A DNA stretch of 64,000 nt, from contig NC_059372.1 in the NCBI RefSeq assembly GCF_019703515.2, forward strand, positions 27,889,931 to 27,953,930, written 5' to 3'. This stretch comes from Myxocyprinus asiaticus (Eukaryota; Chordata; Actinopteri; Cypriniformes; Catostomidae). Below, piece by piece: positions 35,201-47,200 of the stretch. The notes beneath the pieces are model-generated. The model was not told where the DNA came from and did no database searches. It saw only the letters and a list, made by a program, of their open reading frames with translations. A program made the position numbers and the translations under genes. Positions within the stretch are counted from its first letter, which is position 1. Every line of letters begins with the position of its first letter.

Positions 35201-38200
35201 TCAGCAAAGTGGCCCCAGCATTCAAACTCCCCAGGGGCAACCTCTGATTGTGAGAAAATAAAAACCTATGTGCAGAGGAGAAGAGAGCATGACATGAAAA
35301 CCACTTTAAAAAGCTAGAAAACACTGGTTAACTGTTTACATTCCAAACAAAAATGTATTATAGACCATAAAGCAAATATCTATCAATCTGTGTCTGTTCC
35401 CCAAACTAACAAACCCCTCCCTAATCATTTAGAAAGAATTTGATTACGGTAAAACTTGAAAATAACAAATAAATTGAAGATAAACATCATATAAAGGTAT
35501 GGCTACTAAACATTAGATCTCTTTCAACCAAAGCACTAATTGTATGTTGCTGCAATTTACAGTGAAGTTTTTGGTGTAGGACAGGATATACTGTAAGTTT
35601 AAGTTTTTGAAACTAATAATAATTAATGTGACACTGTCAGATACAATTAAAAAATCTATGTCGTCTTTTGCGCTTGCTACAGTATCCAGGCCATATTCTG
35701 ATTTCCTTGGTGAATTAGCAAATTTTCTATCAGATCTAGTAGTTACTGTGGATAGAGCTTTAATTGTTGGTGATTTCAACATTCACATAGCTAATGAAAA
35801 TGACACATTGGGATTAGCATTTATCGATATTCTAAACTCTCTTTGAGTCAGACAAAATGTGACAAGACCAACTCATCGCCATAATCATAAACTAGATTTA
35901 ATTCTGTCATATGGAGTTGATATTGATACTATAGAAATTCTGCCGCAGAGCGATGACATCTCAGATCATTACCTTGTTTCTTGTATGCTGCGATCAGCTA
36001 ATCTCACTCAATATACACCATGCTATTGTTCAGGTAGAACTATTCATTCGACCACTAAAGACAGCTTCACTAATAAGCTTCCAGATTTATTTAATATATT
36101 CAGTAAGCCAAAAAGTCTAAAAGAACTTAACATAATATAAGAAAATATAAATACAGACTTCTCTAGCACTCTTGATAGTGTCGCCCCTCTTCGATTAAAG
36201 AAAATTCAAGAAAAAAGCCCCACACCATGGTACAATGATCACACTCATGCTCTCAAGAGAGCAGCTTGGAAAATGGAGCACAAGTGGAAGAATACAAAAT
36301 TAGAGGTATTTTGCGGTGCATGGAAGGATAGTGTCTGTAGCTACAGACAGACACTAAAAGCTGCCAGGTCAGCATATTTTAGCAAACTCATAGAAAATAA
36401 CCACATCAATCCTAGATGTTATTCAGTACTATGGCTAAATTGGTTAGGAATAAAGCCTCGACTGAACCAGATGTTCCGTCGCAGCACAATAGTAATGACT
36501 TCATTAATTTCTTTATTGATAAAATTGAAATAATCAGAAATAAAATTGGAATTATGCAATCATCTGTCACAGTACCACAGAAAACAGTATTTAATAATTT
36601 TCCTCATGAGCATCTTCAATCCTTCACTGTCATAGGTCATGAAGAGCTAACCAAACTTATTGAAACATCAAAAGTCACAACATGTACAGTACTGTGCAAA
36701 AGTCTTAGGCACATAAGATGTTTCACAAAAGCATTTGTCTTAAGATGGTTATTTATATCTTCAGCTTTAGTGTGTCAATAGGAAATAAAAATGTTAGAGT
36801 CCCAAACATTACTTTTGCAAATAGAAAAGATTAGAATAAAAGAACAGGGAGCCCTGCAACAGATGTCATGGCCCCCAAAAAGCCCCCCACTGAACATCGA
36901 GTCAGTATGAGATTACATGAAGAGACAGAAGCAACTGAGACAGCCTAAATAGATAGAAGAACTGTGGTGAATTCTCCAAGAAGCTTGGAACATCCTATCT
37001 GCCAACAACCAAGAAAAACTGTGTCCAGGTGTACCTAGGAGAATTGGTGCTGTTCCCTATCTGTCACTCACTCGACGTTGTGTCGATGCAGTGACACTAG
37101 GGGTCACTCTTGGGAGCCCGAGACACCTCTGGTCTTTGATGAAAGGCCAATGAAAATTGGCGAGTGGTATTTGCATGCCACTCCCCCGGACATACAGGTA
37201 TAAAAGGAGCTGGTATGCAACCACTCATTCAGATTTTCTCTTCGGAGCCGAACGGTCATGCTCATTGAACTGAATATTACTGTTCCCGGAAGTGCATGAG
37301 GAGCTGACGAAGTTGTGGGAGGCACCTTTCACTGCCCGGCCCCGACTCCGCAGTTCCCCCGCTCTCACTACCCTCGATGGCAGGGTGGCCAAGGGCTATA
37401 CGGCGATTCCCCTGGTGGATAAGGCGCTCCACCTGGTGTGGACGCCCTAAGCTCCCATCCAAGCCCTGTAGGCTCACATCTTCCCTGACGGCTAAAGCCT
37501 ACAGTGCTGCTGGACAAGCCATGGCTCTCCTGCAGGTCCACCAAGCCAAGGCGCTGAAAGAACTGCACAAGGGTATTTCCACCCCAGATTTGATGCAGGA
37601 ACTGCGCTCGGCAACCGACCTCACCCTCTGGGCGACGAAGGTCATGGCGCGCTCTCTCGGGCGGATGATGGCCACACTAGTGGTCCAGGAGTGCCACCTT
37701 TGGCTCAACCTGGTCGAGATGGGCAAGGCTGACAAGACACGGTTCCTTGCTGCCCCCATTTCCCAGGCGGGCCTATTCAGCGACACGTCAATCCGGCACA
37801 TCCTGCCCCGGCGCAGCTCAAGCTCCCGCACCCCATCTGCTCGTCACCAAGGGCATCCCCCTGCGGTGACTGCACCGGCTCTGCCACAGCCCGCCCCTTC
37901 GGCGCGGTCCTGGCGTGGAGTCCACCGCAGGAAGCCGACGCCACCCGTCTCACAGCCGGCGCCGAAGAACCCACGGAGGTCCTCGAAGCGCCCCTGAGAC
38001 AGGCAACCCAGGGACGAGGGAACCCACTCACGTGGAGCTGGTAGGAAGACCACTCCATCCCCCGGTGGAGGGCTGGGTGGAAAATCTTTTGTTGCCTTTT
38101 TGTTTGATTTTGCTGCACACTCAAGTGGCTGCAGTACCCAACAGTTCAGCAAAAGAGCGGCTCCCTTCCTCCCTGGGTCACATACCCGGTGTGTACGGTC

Positions 38201-41200
38201 GTCACCACGACTACCATCCACGGGCTTTTTCTTGCAGGATTGGCACTCCAGAGGTGCCCTTTCCGCCCCTGAGCGCCCAGCTGTGGCACACAGCCGCCCC
38301 CGATGTGGCAGTCTCCACGGGTTACGAGGACAGGCCTCTTCCTCCCCATCCCAGGCTGTTACGGGAGTGGTCACAAGGAGCCAGGTAAGTGCTTCGATGT
38401 CCCTTGACTCAGCACGGCCACGACGTGCTGTGGCACCTCGCGCTCCGCCCCACCTGCCAGTACGTCCGATGACGTTGTCCCCTTGGTCCCCCTCGCGCGG
38501 AATTTGGACGCGTGGCTCGCGCTTTCCAATCCGTCGCAGTGGCTGATCCGGACCGTCCGACTCGGCTACGCAATTCAGTTCGCCAGGCGCCCGCCCAGGT
38601 TCAGCGGTATTCACTTCACCTTGGTCAAGGGCGAAAACACCAACACCCTGCGCGCGGAGATTGCTACCCTCCTACGGAAGGATGCGATAGAACCTGTCCC
38701 TCTAGCCGAGATGAAGAAAGGGTTTAACAGCCCCTACTTCATCATACCAAAAAAAGGCAGTGGGTTGCGGCCAATCTTGGACCTGCGAGTACTGAAACGG
38801 GCTTTACAAAGAATCCCGTTCAAGATGCTGACGCAAAGACGCATTCTGGCGAGTGTCCGGCATCAAGATTGGTTAGCAGCAGTAAACCTGAAGGATGCGT
38901 ACTTCCACGTCTCGATCCTTCCTCGACACAGGCCCTTCCTGTGGTTCGCGTTCGAGGGTCAGGTCCCTGTCCCTGTCTCCTCGCGTCTTTACGAAGATCG
39001 CAGAGGCTGCCCTTGCCCCGCTAAGGGAGGTGGGCATTCGCATTCTCAACTATCTTGACGACTGGCTAATTCTAGCTCACTCTCGAGACGTGTTGTGCAC
39101 ACACAGGGACCTGGTGCTCTCACACCTCAGCCGACTAGGGCTTCGGGTCAACTGGGAAAAGAGCAAGCTCCTCCCAGTTCAGAGCATCTCTTTTCTCGGT
39201 TTGGAGTTGGACTCAGTCTCCTTGACGGCACGCCTTACGAACGAGCATGGCCTGTTGGTGCTGGCCTGTTTGAAGGCGTTCAACAGGGAACAGCGGTTCC
39301 ACTGAAACTTTTTCAGAGGCCCCTGGGGCATATGGCGTCCTCGGCGGTGGCCACCCCGCTCGGGTTGATGCATATGAGGCCGCTTGAGCACTGGCTCCAG
39401 ACTCGAGTCCAGAGACGGGCATGGCACCACGGGACACACCGTGTGGCCATCACGTCGGTCTGTCACCGTCTTTTCAGCCCTTGGACCGACCTCTCATTTC
39501 TATGAGCAGGCGTTCCTCTAGAACTGGTCTCCAGGCGTGTCGTGGTCACGACAGACGCCTTCAAAACGGGCTGGGGCACTGTTTGCAATGGGCACGCGAC
39601 TGCATTGGCACATCAACTGCCTCGAGTTGGCAATTCTGCTCGTTCTGCGGAGGTTCCGGCCGTTGATCCAGGGCAAGCATGTGTTAGTTCGGACAGACAG
39701 CACAGCAGCGGTAGCATATGTCAACCACCAAGGCAGTCTGCGCTCTCGTTGTATGTCACAACTCGCCTGCCGTCTCCTCCTCTGGAGTCAGCAGCACTTC
39801 AAGTCGCTGCGAGCCACTCACATCCCGGGCAACCTCAACACTACAGCGGACGTGCTGTCACGGCAGGTTTCCCTCAGGGGAGAGTGGAGACTCCACCCTC
39901 AGGTGGTCCAGCTGATTTGGAGTTGATTTGGACGGGCACAGGTGGACCTGTTTGCCTCCCAAGAATCCTCCCACTGCCTGCTCTGGTACGCCCTCACTGA
40001 GGCTCCCCTCGGCATAGATGCGCTGGCACACAGCTGGCCCCCTGGCTTATGCAAATATGCGTTTCCCCCAGTGTGCCTGCTTGCACAGACCCTGTGCAAG
40101 GTCAGGGAGGACGAGGAGCAGATCATCCTGGTAGCACCCTACTGGCCCACCCAGACGTGGTTCTCGGACCTCACGCTCCTCGCAACAGCTCCTCCCTGGC
40201 GAATTCCCCTGAGGAAGGACCTTCTTTCTCAGGGACGGGGCACCCTCTGGCACCCGCGCCCAGACCTCTGGAATCTCCATGTCTGGCCCCTGGATGGGAT
40301 GCAGAAGACCTAAGCGGTCTACCACCCGTGGTGGTAGACACGATCACTCAGGCTAGGGTCCCCTCTACGAGGTGCCTGTATGCCTTTAAGTGTCGTCTAT
40401 TCGCTAAGTGGTGTTCTTCCCGATGCGAAGACCCCCAGAGATGCGCAGTCGGATCAGTGCTTTCCTTTCTGCAGGAGAGGCTGGAAGGGAGGCTGTCCCC
40501 TTCCACCTTGAAGGTGTACGTTGCCGCCATAGCAGCACACCACGACGGAGTCGACAGTAAGTCCTCAGGGAAGCACGACCTGATCATCAGGTTCCTAAGA
40601 GGTGCCAGGAGGCTGAATCCCTCCAGACCGTGCCTCGTTCCCTCATGGGATCTCTCCGTAGTTCTTCAGAGTCTACAGAGAGCCCCCTTTAAGCATTTGC
40701 AGTCAGCTGAGCTTAAGGCACTCTCCTTGAAGACTGCCCTCCTGACTGCGCTCACTTCCGTCAAGAGGGTAGGTGACCTGCAAGCATTCTCTGTCAGCGA
40801 AACGTGCCTGGAGTTCGGTCCAGGTTACTCTAACATGATCCTGAGACCCCGACCAGGCTATGTGCCCAAGGTTCCCACCACCCTTTTTAAAGACCAGGTG
40901 GCAAACCTGCAAGTGCTGCCCCAGGAGGAGGCAGACCCAGCCCTGTCGTTGCTGTGTCCGGTGCACGCTTTACGCATCTATTTGGACGGACGCAGAGCTT
41001 TAGAATCTCTGAGCAGCTCTTTGTCTGCTATGGTGCATAGCGGAAAGGAAGCGCTGTCTTCAAGCAGAGGATCGCCCACTGGCTCACTGACGCCATAACT
41101 ATGGCATATCTCGCCCAGAACATGCCGCCCCCGGTAGGGCTACAAGCCCATTCTACCAGAGATGTAGTGGCTTCCTGGGCCCTGGCCAGAGGTGCCTTTC

Positions 41201-44200
41201 TAACAGACATTTGCAGAGCAGCAGGCTGGGCAACACCTAACACCTTTGCAAGGTTCTACAACCTCTGGGTGGAACCGGTTTCGTCCCAGGTAGTGGCACG
41301 CAACACAAGCGGATAAGCCCAGGATAGCCGGGTGTATCGCTTGCACATAGCGCCTTCCACCTCCCTTGGAGCTGAAGACGTGCGCCATTAATTCCCAGTA
41401 GTGTTCACAAACTTTGTTCCCTGGTAGACTTCCTCCGAGCTCTGTGGCAGTCGAGTTTTCGGAGAGACTCGCTGCCGGCCCAGTACACGCGCTAAGAGCC
41501 CTGTTCTGGGGTAGGTGCTCCGCATGTGGCGGTTCCCTGTAAGGCTAACCCCATGTGATATATATCTTCCGCTAGTTCATTTCCCTTCTGGCAAACTGCG
41601 TCTTCCTTGGGCAGAGCCCCTCTGCCCCAGTCTCCATGTTTGTAGTAACTCCTCCCCCATTGGGCAGGATCTACCTTGAAGGCTCTCCACATGGTTGGAA
41701 AGACCATGTGACGTATTCTTCCACTTAAATATCCCCCCCTCTCTTTGGGCGAGGTGTGGTCTCCGCGGTGTCTTCCCCTTGGGAGGGACACCCACCGACT
41801 AGACCTGGCGGCCCAGTCGGATAATCCCCCTTCTTTTTTAGGGAGTGGAAAAAGAGAAGGGGGAAAGAGGCCATGACTGGGTTAAGCCTGTCTCTATCTT
41901 TGGGTAGTCGACTTGTCCCCAAAAAGGGCCGTTCGACACTAATAATGTTGGGGGAGGTTACGTGTCGACCTGGTGTGCTGGCTATGAGGCACACAGCAGT
42001 CTGCCCACCACACAACGCCAGTTCACATAACACAGTTCAGCCAGTTGTGGCGTTTCGTATAGGGACCCCTAGTGTCACTACATCGACAGAACGTCGAGTG
42101 AGTGACAGATAGGGAACGTCATGCTTACTTGTGTAACCTCCGTTCCCTGATGGAGGGAACGAGACGTTGTGTCCCTCCTGCCACAACACTGAACTACCTG
42201 CTGAAATGGCCGGACCTTATATCGGCTCCTCAGCATAAAACCTGAATGAGTGGTTGCATACCAGCTCCTTTTATACCCGTATGTCCAGGGGAGTGGCATG
42301 CAAATACCACTCGCCAATTTTCATTGGCCTTTTATCAAAGACCAGAGGCGTCTCGGGCTCCCAAGAGTGACCCCTTGTGTCACTACATCGACACAACGTC
42401 TCATTCCCTCCATCAGGGAATGGAGGTTACACAAGTAACCTTGACGTTTTAAAGGCAAAGGTGGTCACACCGAATATTGATTTAGCTTTTTTATGTTTAC
42501 TGGACTTTGTATGACATTAAGTGATAAATGAAAACTATTTATGTCATTATTTTTGAAGACATCCTCACTATGCAACATTTTTCACAAGTGCCTAAAACAT
42601 TTGCACAGTACTGTATGTTAGATACAATACCAACTAAACTCTTAAAAGAAATATTCCCTGTAATCTCAGAACCTCTTATTTTTTTCTCTCTCCCTTTTTC
42701 TCCCCAATTTGGAATGCTCAATTCCAAATGCACTCTAAGTCCTTGCGGTGGCGTAGTGACTCGCCTCAATCCAGGAGGTGTAGGACAAATCTCAGTTGCC
42801 TCTGCGTCTGAGACCGTCAACCCTTGCATCTTATCAATGGCTTGTTGAGTGCATTACCGCAGAGACATAGCATGTGTGGAGGCTTCACACCATCCACCAC
42901 GGCATCCACGCACAACTCACCACGTACCTCACCGAGAGTGAACCACATTATAGTGACCACGAGGAGGTTACCCCATGTGACTCTACCCTCCCTAGCAACC
43001 GGGTCAATTTGGTTGCTTATGAGACCTGGCTGGAGTCACTCAGCACACCTTGGGATTCGAGCTTGCGAACTCCAGGGGTGGTAGTCAGTGTCTTTCCTCA
43101 CTGAGCTACCCAGGCCCCCTTCAGAACCTCTTCTTAATATTATTAACTCCTCGCACTGCTCGGGATGCAGACACACTCACTCAGTTTAAGTCTAGACTAA
43201 AGACTAATTTATCCATCAACTCACAATTAGGCTGCTTTAGTTAGGTCTGCTGGAGCCAGAAACATTTATCATGCTCTATAACTCTGCAAAAAATTGAATG
43301 GCATCTATGCTAGTATTATTCTATTTGTTTCCCTGTCCTAACCTCGGGATTCATGTCCCGAGGTTACCAGAGCCGACCGGATTCACCTCTGTTCCTGCTT
43401 GGTGTTGGACTCCACTGCTATGTGTCTCTGAGTGATGACGACTAAATGCAGCTGGTGCCAGTCAGACATTCCTTCAGTCTATTATGATGGACTTCAGGGG
43501 ATGAACTGATGCCAACCCTACCATAAGACATGGGATACTTCATATGCCACTGCCTGAACCTTGGACGTGAGATAGACCTCACCGAAATGACCTGCTGGTT
43601 GAACTGCGATGTACCTCACTGATCTCTGCCTGCATCACCTTGGTCTAATGATGGACTACACTCTTAAAGTGGAATACATAGACTATCAGTTAATTGCCAT
43701 CAAAAGCCTTCACCAGCCAACTAACAAAGGACAATACATCTGTGTGAACTTCTGCAGTTATTCCAGGATGAACTTCAAAGAACTTAGTCATTAATCTTAC
43801 AGTTCATACAAAATCTTTGTATAAACACTGGCCCTAAACACTTACTTAGTTTACTCATTTAAACCATGGCACATAAATAATTAATATTGGCATTATATTC
43901 ATGCTGGTTAGTCAGAGAGGAACTGGCCCCCACAGTGAGCCTGGTTTCTCCCAAGGTTATTTTTCTCCATTAACCAACATCTTATGGAGTTTTGTGTTCC
44001 TTGCCACAATCGCCTTCGGCTTGCTCACTGGGGTTCTAAATACAATTATGATTTAATTATTAATTTTTACACAAAATTTACGATCATATTTAATCAAACT
44101 ACACAATGATGACTTTATAGATATTACAGTTTCATTTTCTGTTAAAGCATGATTTTCTGTAAAGCTGCTTTGAAACGATGTGTGTTGTGAAATGCGCTAT

Positions 44201-47200
44201 ACAAATAAAAATGACTATCCATCCATCCATCCATCCATTTATCCATCCATCTGGGTGGGTCTGAGATAATTTGTTCCTCACCTGTGGTAAACTGAGCACA
44301 AGGGCTAGGCCCCATGCAACCATGATGGGGGTGTTCCAATGAGAGGGCGTGCTCCCTCGATATGCCTGCAAGGGGCAGCAGATGGCATAATGCCGATCCA
44401 CAGTCATAGCAACGATCATGTAGGAGGACGCAAACATTCCAACAATTTGCAAATATTTGACTGAGCGACAAAGTGCATCAGGGCCCTGAAAGCGCTCTGT
44501 AATGTCCCACACCAACTGTGGCAACACCTGGGGGCACAATAAAAAGATCTGGTAATATTTCAACCTCACATTGCATTTTGTTTGTCAATTTCATATCATG
44601 TCCTAACCAGACAAAATACGACAAGATTCTAGCGACAAGCAATTTGTCTGATCACACTGAGTGCAAAACTGAGGTGCAACGCGACACAATCACAGACAGT
44701 CAGAACATATTTGATGTTTAATATACAGTAATGATGATTGACATTTAGGACCAATGAGAATTCACTGTGGGCGGGGCTACCTGGCAGAATGCCACAGAAA
44801 TATAAACCAAGCAATCCACAAAATATCTGTTGCTCGTTGCTTGTCACATTTAATTAAGACAAAAACTGTTAACATGGAAGAGATTTATTTTATTGCTTGT
44901 TGCTTTATCACGTCACGTCTGTTTAGGACCAGGTTTGGAATATACAACCCCAATTCCAAAAAAAGTTGGGACAGTATGGAAAATCCTAATAAAAACAAAA
45001 TGTAGTGATTTGTAAATTATATTCACCCTTTGCTAAATTGAAAACCCTACAACTACACATTATATGATGTTTTACCTAGAAAATGTCATTGTTTTTTTAT
45101 GTACAGTAATTTCAAATCAGATGATTGCAACACGCTCCACAAAGTTGAGACAGGGGCAATTAAAAACTAATAACAAATTGACGAGTTAAAATTACAAGGC
45201 AATGTGCAACAGGAGATGTTAAACAGGTGAGGCAATTGTGTCATAGTATATAGGGAGCCTCCAAAAACAACCTAGTCCTTCAACAACAAGGATTCGAGAC
45301 TTGTCAGTTTGCCAACATATGCTTCAGCAAATAATCCAGCACTTTGAGAACAATTTTCCCCAAAGACAAACTGGAAGGATTTGGGGCATTTCACCCTCTA
45401 CAGTGCACAATACAGTTAAAAGATTCAAGGAATATGTTCAAATCTCGGTGCGTAAAGGACAAGACGAAAACCACTTCTGAATGTGCGTGATCTCTGATCC
45501 CTCAGACGTCACTGTCTTAAAAAACATCATTCATCTGTAATGGATATCATGAACATGGGCTTGGGATTACTTTAGTAAACCTTTGTTAGTCAAAACCATT
45601 CACCGCTGCATCCACAGATGCAAGTGAAAACTTTACTATGCAAAGCAGGAGCCATACATCAACACTGTCCAGAAGTGCTGCCGACTTCTCTGGGCTCTGT
45701 CTCATCTTAGAAGGGAAGTAGAACAGTGGAACCATGTTTTTTGGCCCAGTTAGTCCACATTTCAAATAGTTTTTGAAAAACACAGCCGTTGTGTTCTCCG
45801 GGCCAAAGAGGAAATGGACCATCCAAGATTTTATCAGTGTCAGGTCCAAAAGCCAGTTTCTGTATGGGCCAGGGGTGTGTCAGTGCCAATGACATGGGTA
45901 ACTCGCACATCTGTGAGGGCACCATTAATACAAACAGATATGTACAAATTTTGGAGCAGCATATACTAACATCCAGCACCATCCCGGAATTGTCTGCAGA
46001 ACAACTTCAAACCACATACTGGCCAAATAAGCAGAGAGTGCTGGTGCTAGATTGGCCTGCCTGCAGTCCTGACCATCTCCAATAGAGAATGTGTGGTGCA
46101 TTATGAAGCGCACAATACGGCAACAAAGACCCTGTACAATTGTGCAGCTGAAGACCTGCATAATGGACGAATGGGGGAAAATTCCACTTTTTAAACTTAA
46201 CTAACTTGTGTCTTCAGTGCCCAAATGCTTAATAAGTGTTATTAGAAGAAATGGTTATGTTTCACAGTGGTAAACACTCGAATGTCCCAACTTTTTTGGA
46301 GTATGTTGCAATCATCTGATTTGAAATTACTGTACATTTAAAAAAAAAAAATAAATAAAAAAAACAAACAAAGTTTGTAGTGTAAAGAGTGAATATAATT
46401 TACAAATCATTCTGTAACAAGTTCTTAGATCGGGGCAATGGAGGAGTCAGAAGACAGCGAAGCAGATTCAAGGTCAGTCTTTTTAATTGTCAGCTTCACA
46501 CACACAATCGATGGTAAACGTCGGAACAGACTAAATAATAAACAAAAGCACTCGTGGCTGTCTGTGCTTGTAGGTCACTCTCTCCCCCTCTCTGATGCTC
46601 TTGCGTGCCTTTTAAGTCTCCCTCCGCCATCACTATAATGAGAGACAGGTGTTAGAGATAATTATGAGCCAGGTGATGAGCCTTACCGCTCTCCTGCAGA
46701 CCGACACATGACCATGCCCCCCATGCCACATGCCCCCACCGCTGACTCAGGCCGGGGCAACATCCGGCCTGCCCACTCCCCCCCCATCCCTGGAGAGAAA
46801 GTCAGCCACAACCATCTGCGCCCCCAGTCTGTGGATCACCTTGAACTTAAAGGGCTGGAGAGCCAAATACCATCAGGTGATCCGCGCGTTAGTATCCTTC
46901 ATGCGGTGGAGCCACTGCAGAGAAGCGTGAGCAGAACAGAGGGCAAAGGCCCGCCCCAGCAGGTAGTAGCGGAGGGTCAGAACAGCCCACTTAATCGCAA
47001 GACACTCCTTCTCGATGGTACTATATTTTGTCTCCCTGTAGGAGAGCTTGCGACTGATAAACAGCACTGGCCGTCCCCCCCCCCCACCTCCTGCGAGAGC
47101 ACCGCGCCCAGCCCCCGTCAGATGCATCAGTCTGCAAAATAAAGGGGAGAGAGAAGTCAGGTGCATATAAAAGCGGCCCCCCACACAGTGCGGATTTGAC

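Larger units (their letters stand above)
37055..42445 (+). mobile_element. DIRS1-like tyrosine-recombinase retrotransposon
   Basis: A 5.4-kb element bounded by GTT on each side (37052-37054 and 42446-42448). It has inverted terminal repeats instead of LTRs and an internal complementary region near its right end. It encodes Gag, RT-RNase H and a tyrosine recombinase in place of an integrase, all on the plus strand and all frameshifted. It integrates as a circle by recombination, which explains the single GTT at the internal junction. Confidence 0.93.
36687..42613 (+). mobile_element. Tc1-type element hosting a DIRS element
   Basis: Flanked by TA on both sides, with inverted ends CAGTACTGTGCAAAAGTC and the mirrored GCACAGTACTG. 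It retains transposase-like sequence on the plus strand ([18 protein letters not shown] near 36880). Its right part (AAAGGCAAAGGTGGTCACAC) is separated from the left by the DIRS insertion. Confidence 0.85.
35500..44215 (+). mobile_element. LINE (L2-like) in receptor intron 2, twice interrupted
   Basis: Plus-strand endonuclease motifs [15 protein letters not shown] (near 35770) and SDHYLVSC (near 35970) identify an APE-type LINE. After 36686 the frame is cut by a DNA transposon. It resumes at 42616 with [20 protein letters not shown] of the RT domain, is cut again by a SINE, and ends in an L2-type tail (AATGCGCTATACAAATAAAA) before an ATCC microsatellite. Most of RT is missing. Confidence 0.8.

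Noticed and set aside
37844..38614. 256-codon minus-strand open frame inside the DIRS element
   Set aside because: It is antisense to the Gag/RT region, which has recognisable domains on the plus strand; a shadow of GC-rich coding DNA.
44217..44251. Short direct repeats considered as a CRISPR-like array
   Set aside because: Four-base ATCC units without spacers; a simple microsatellite in a eukaryotic intron.
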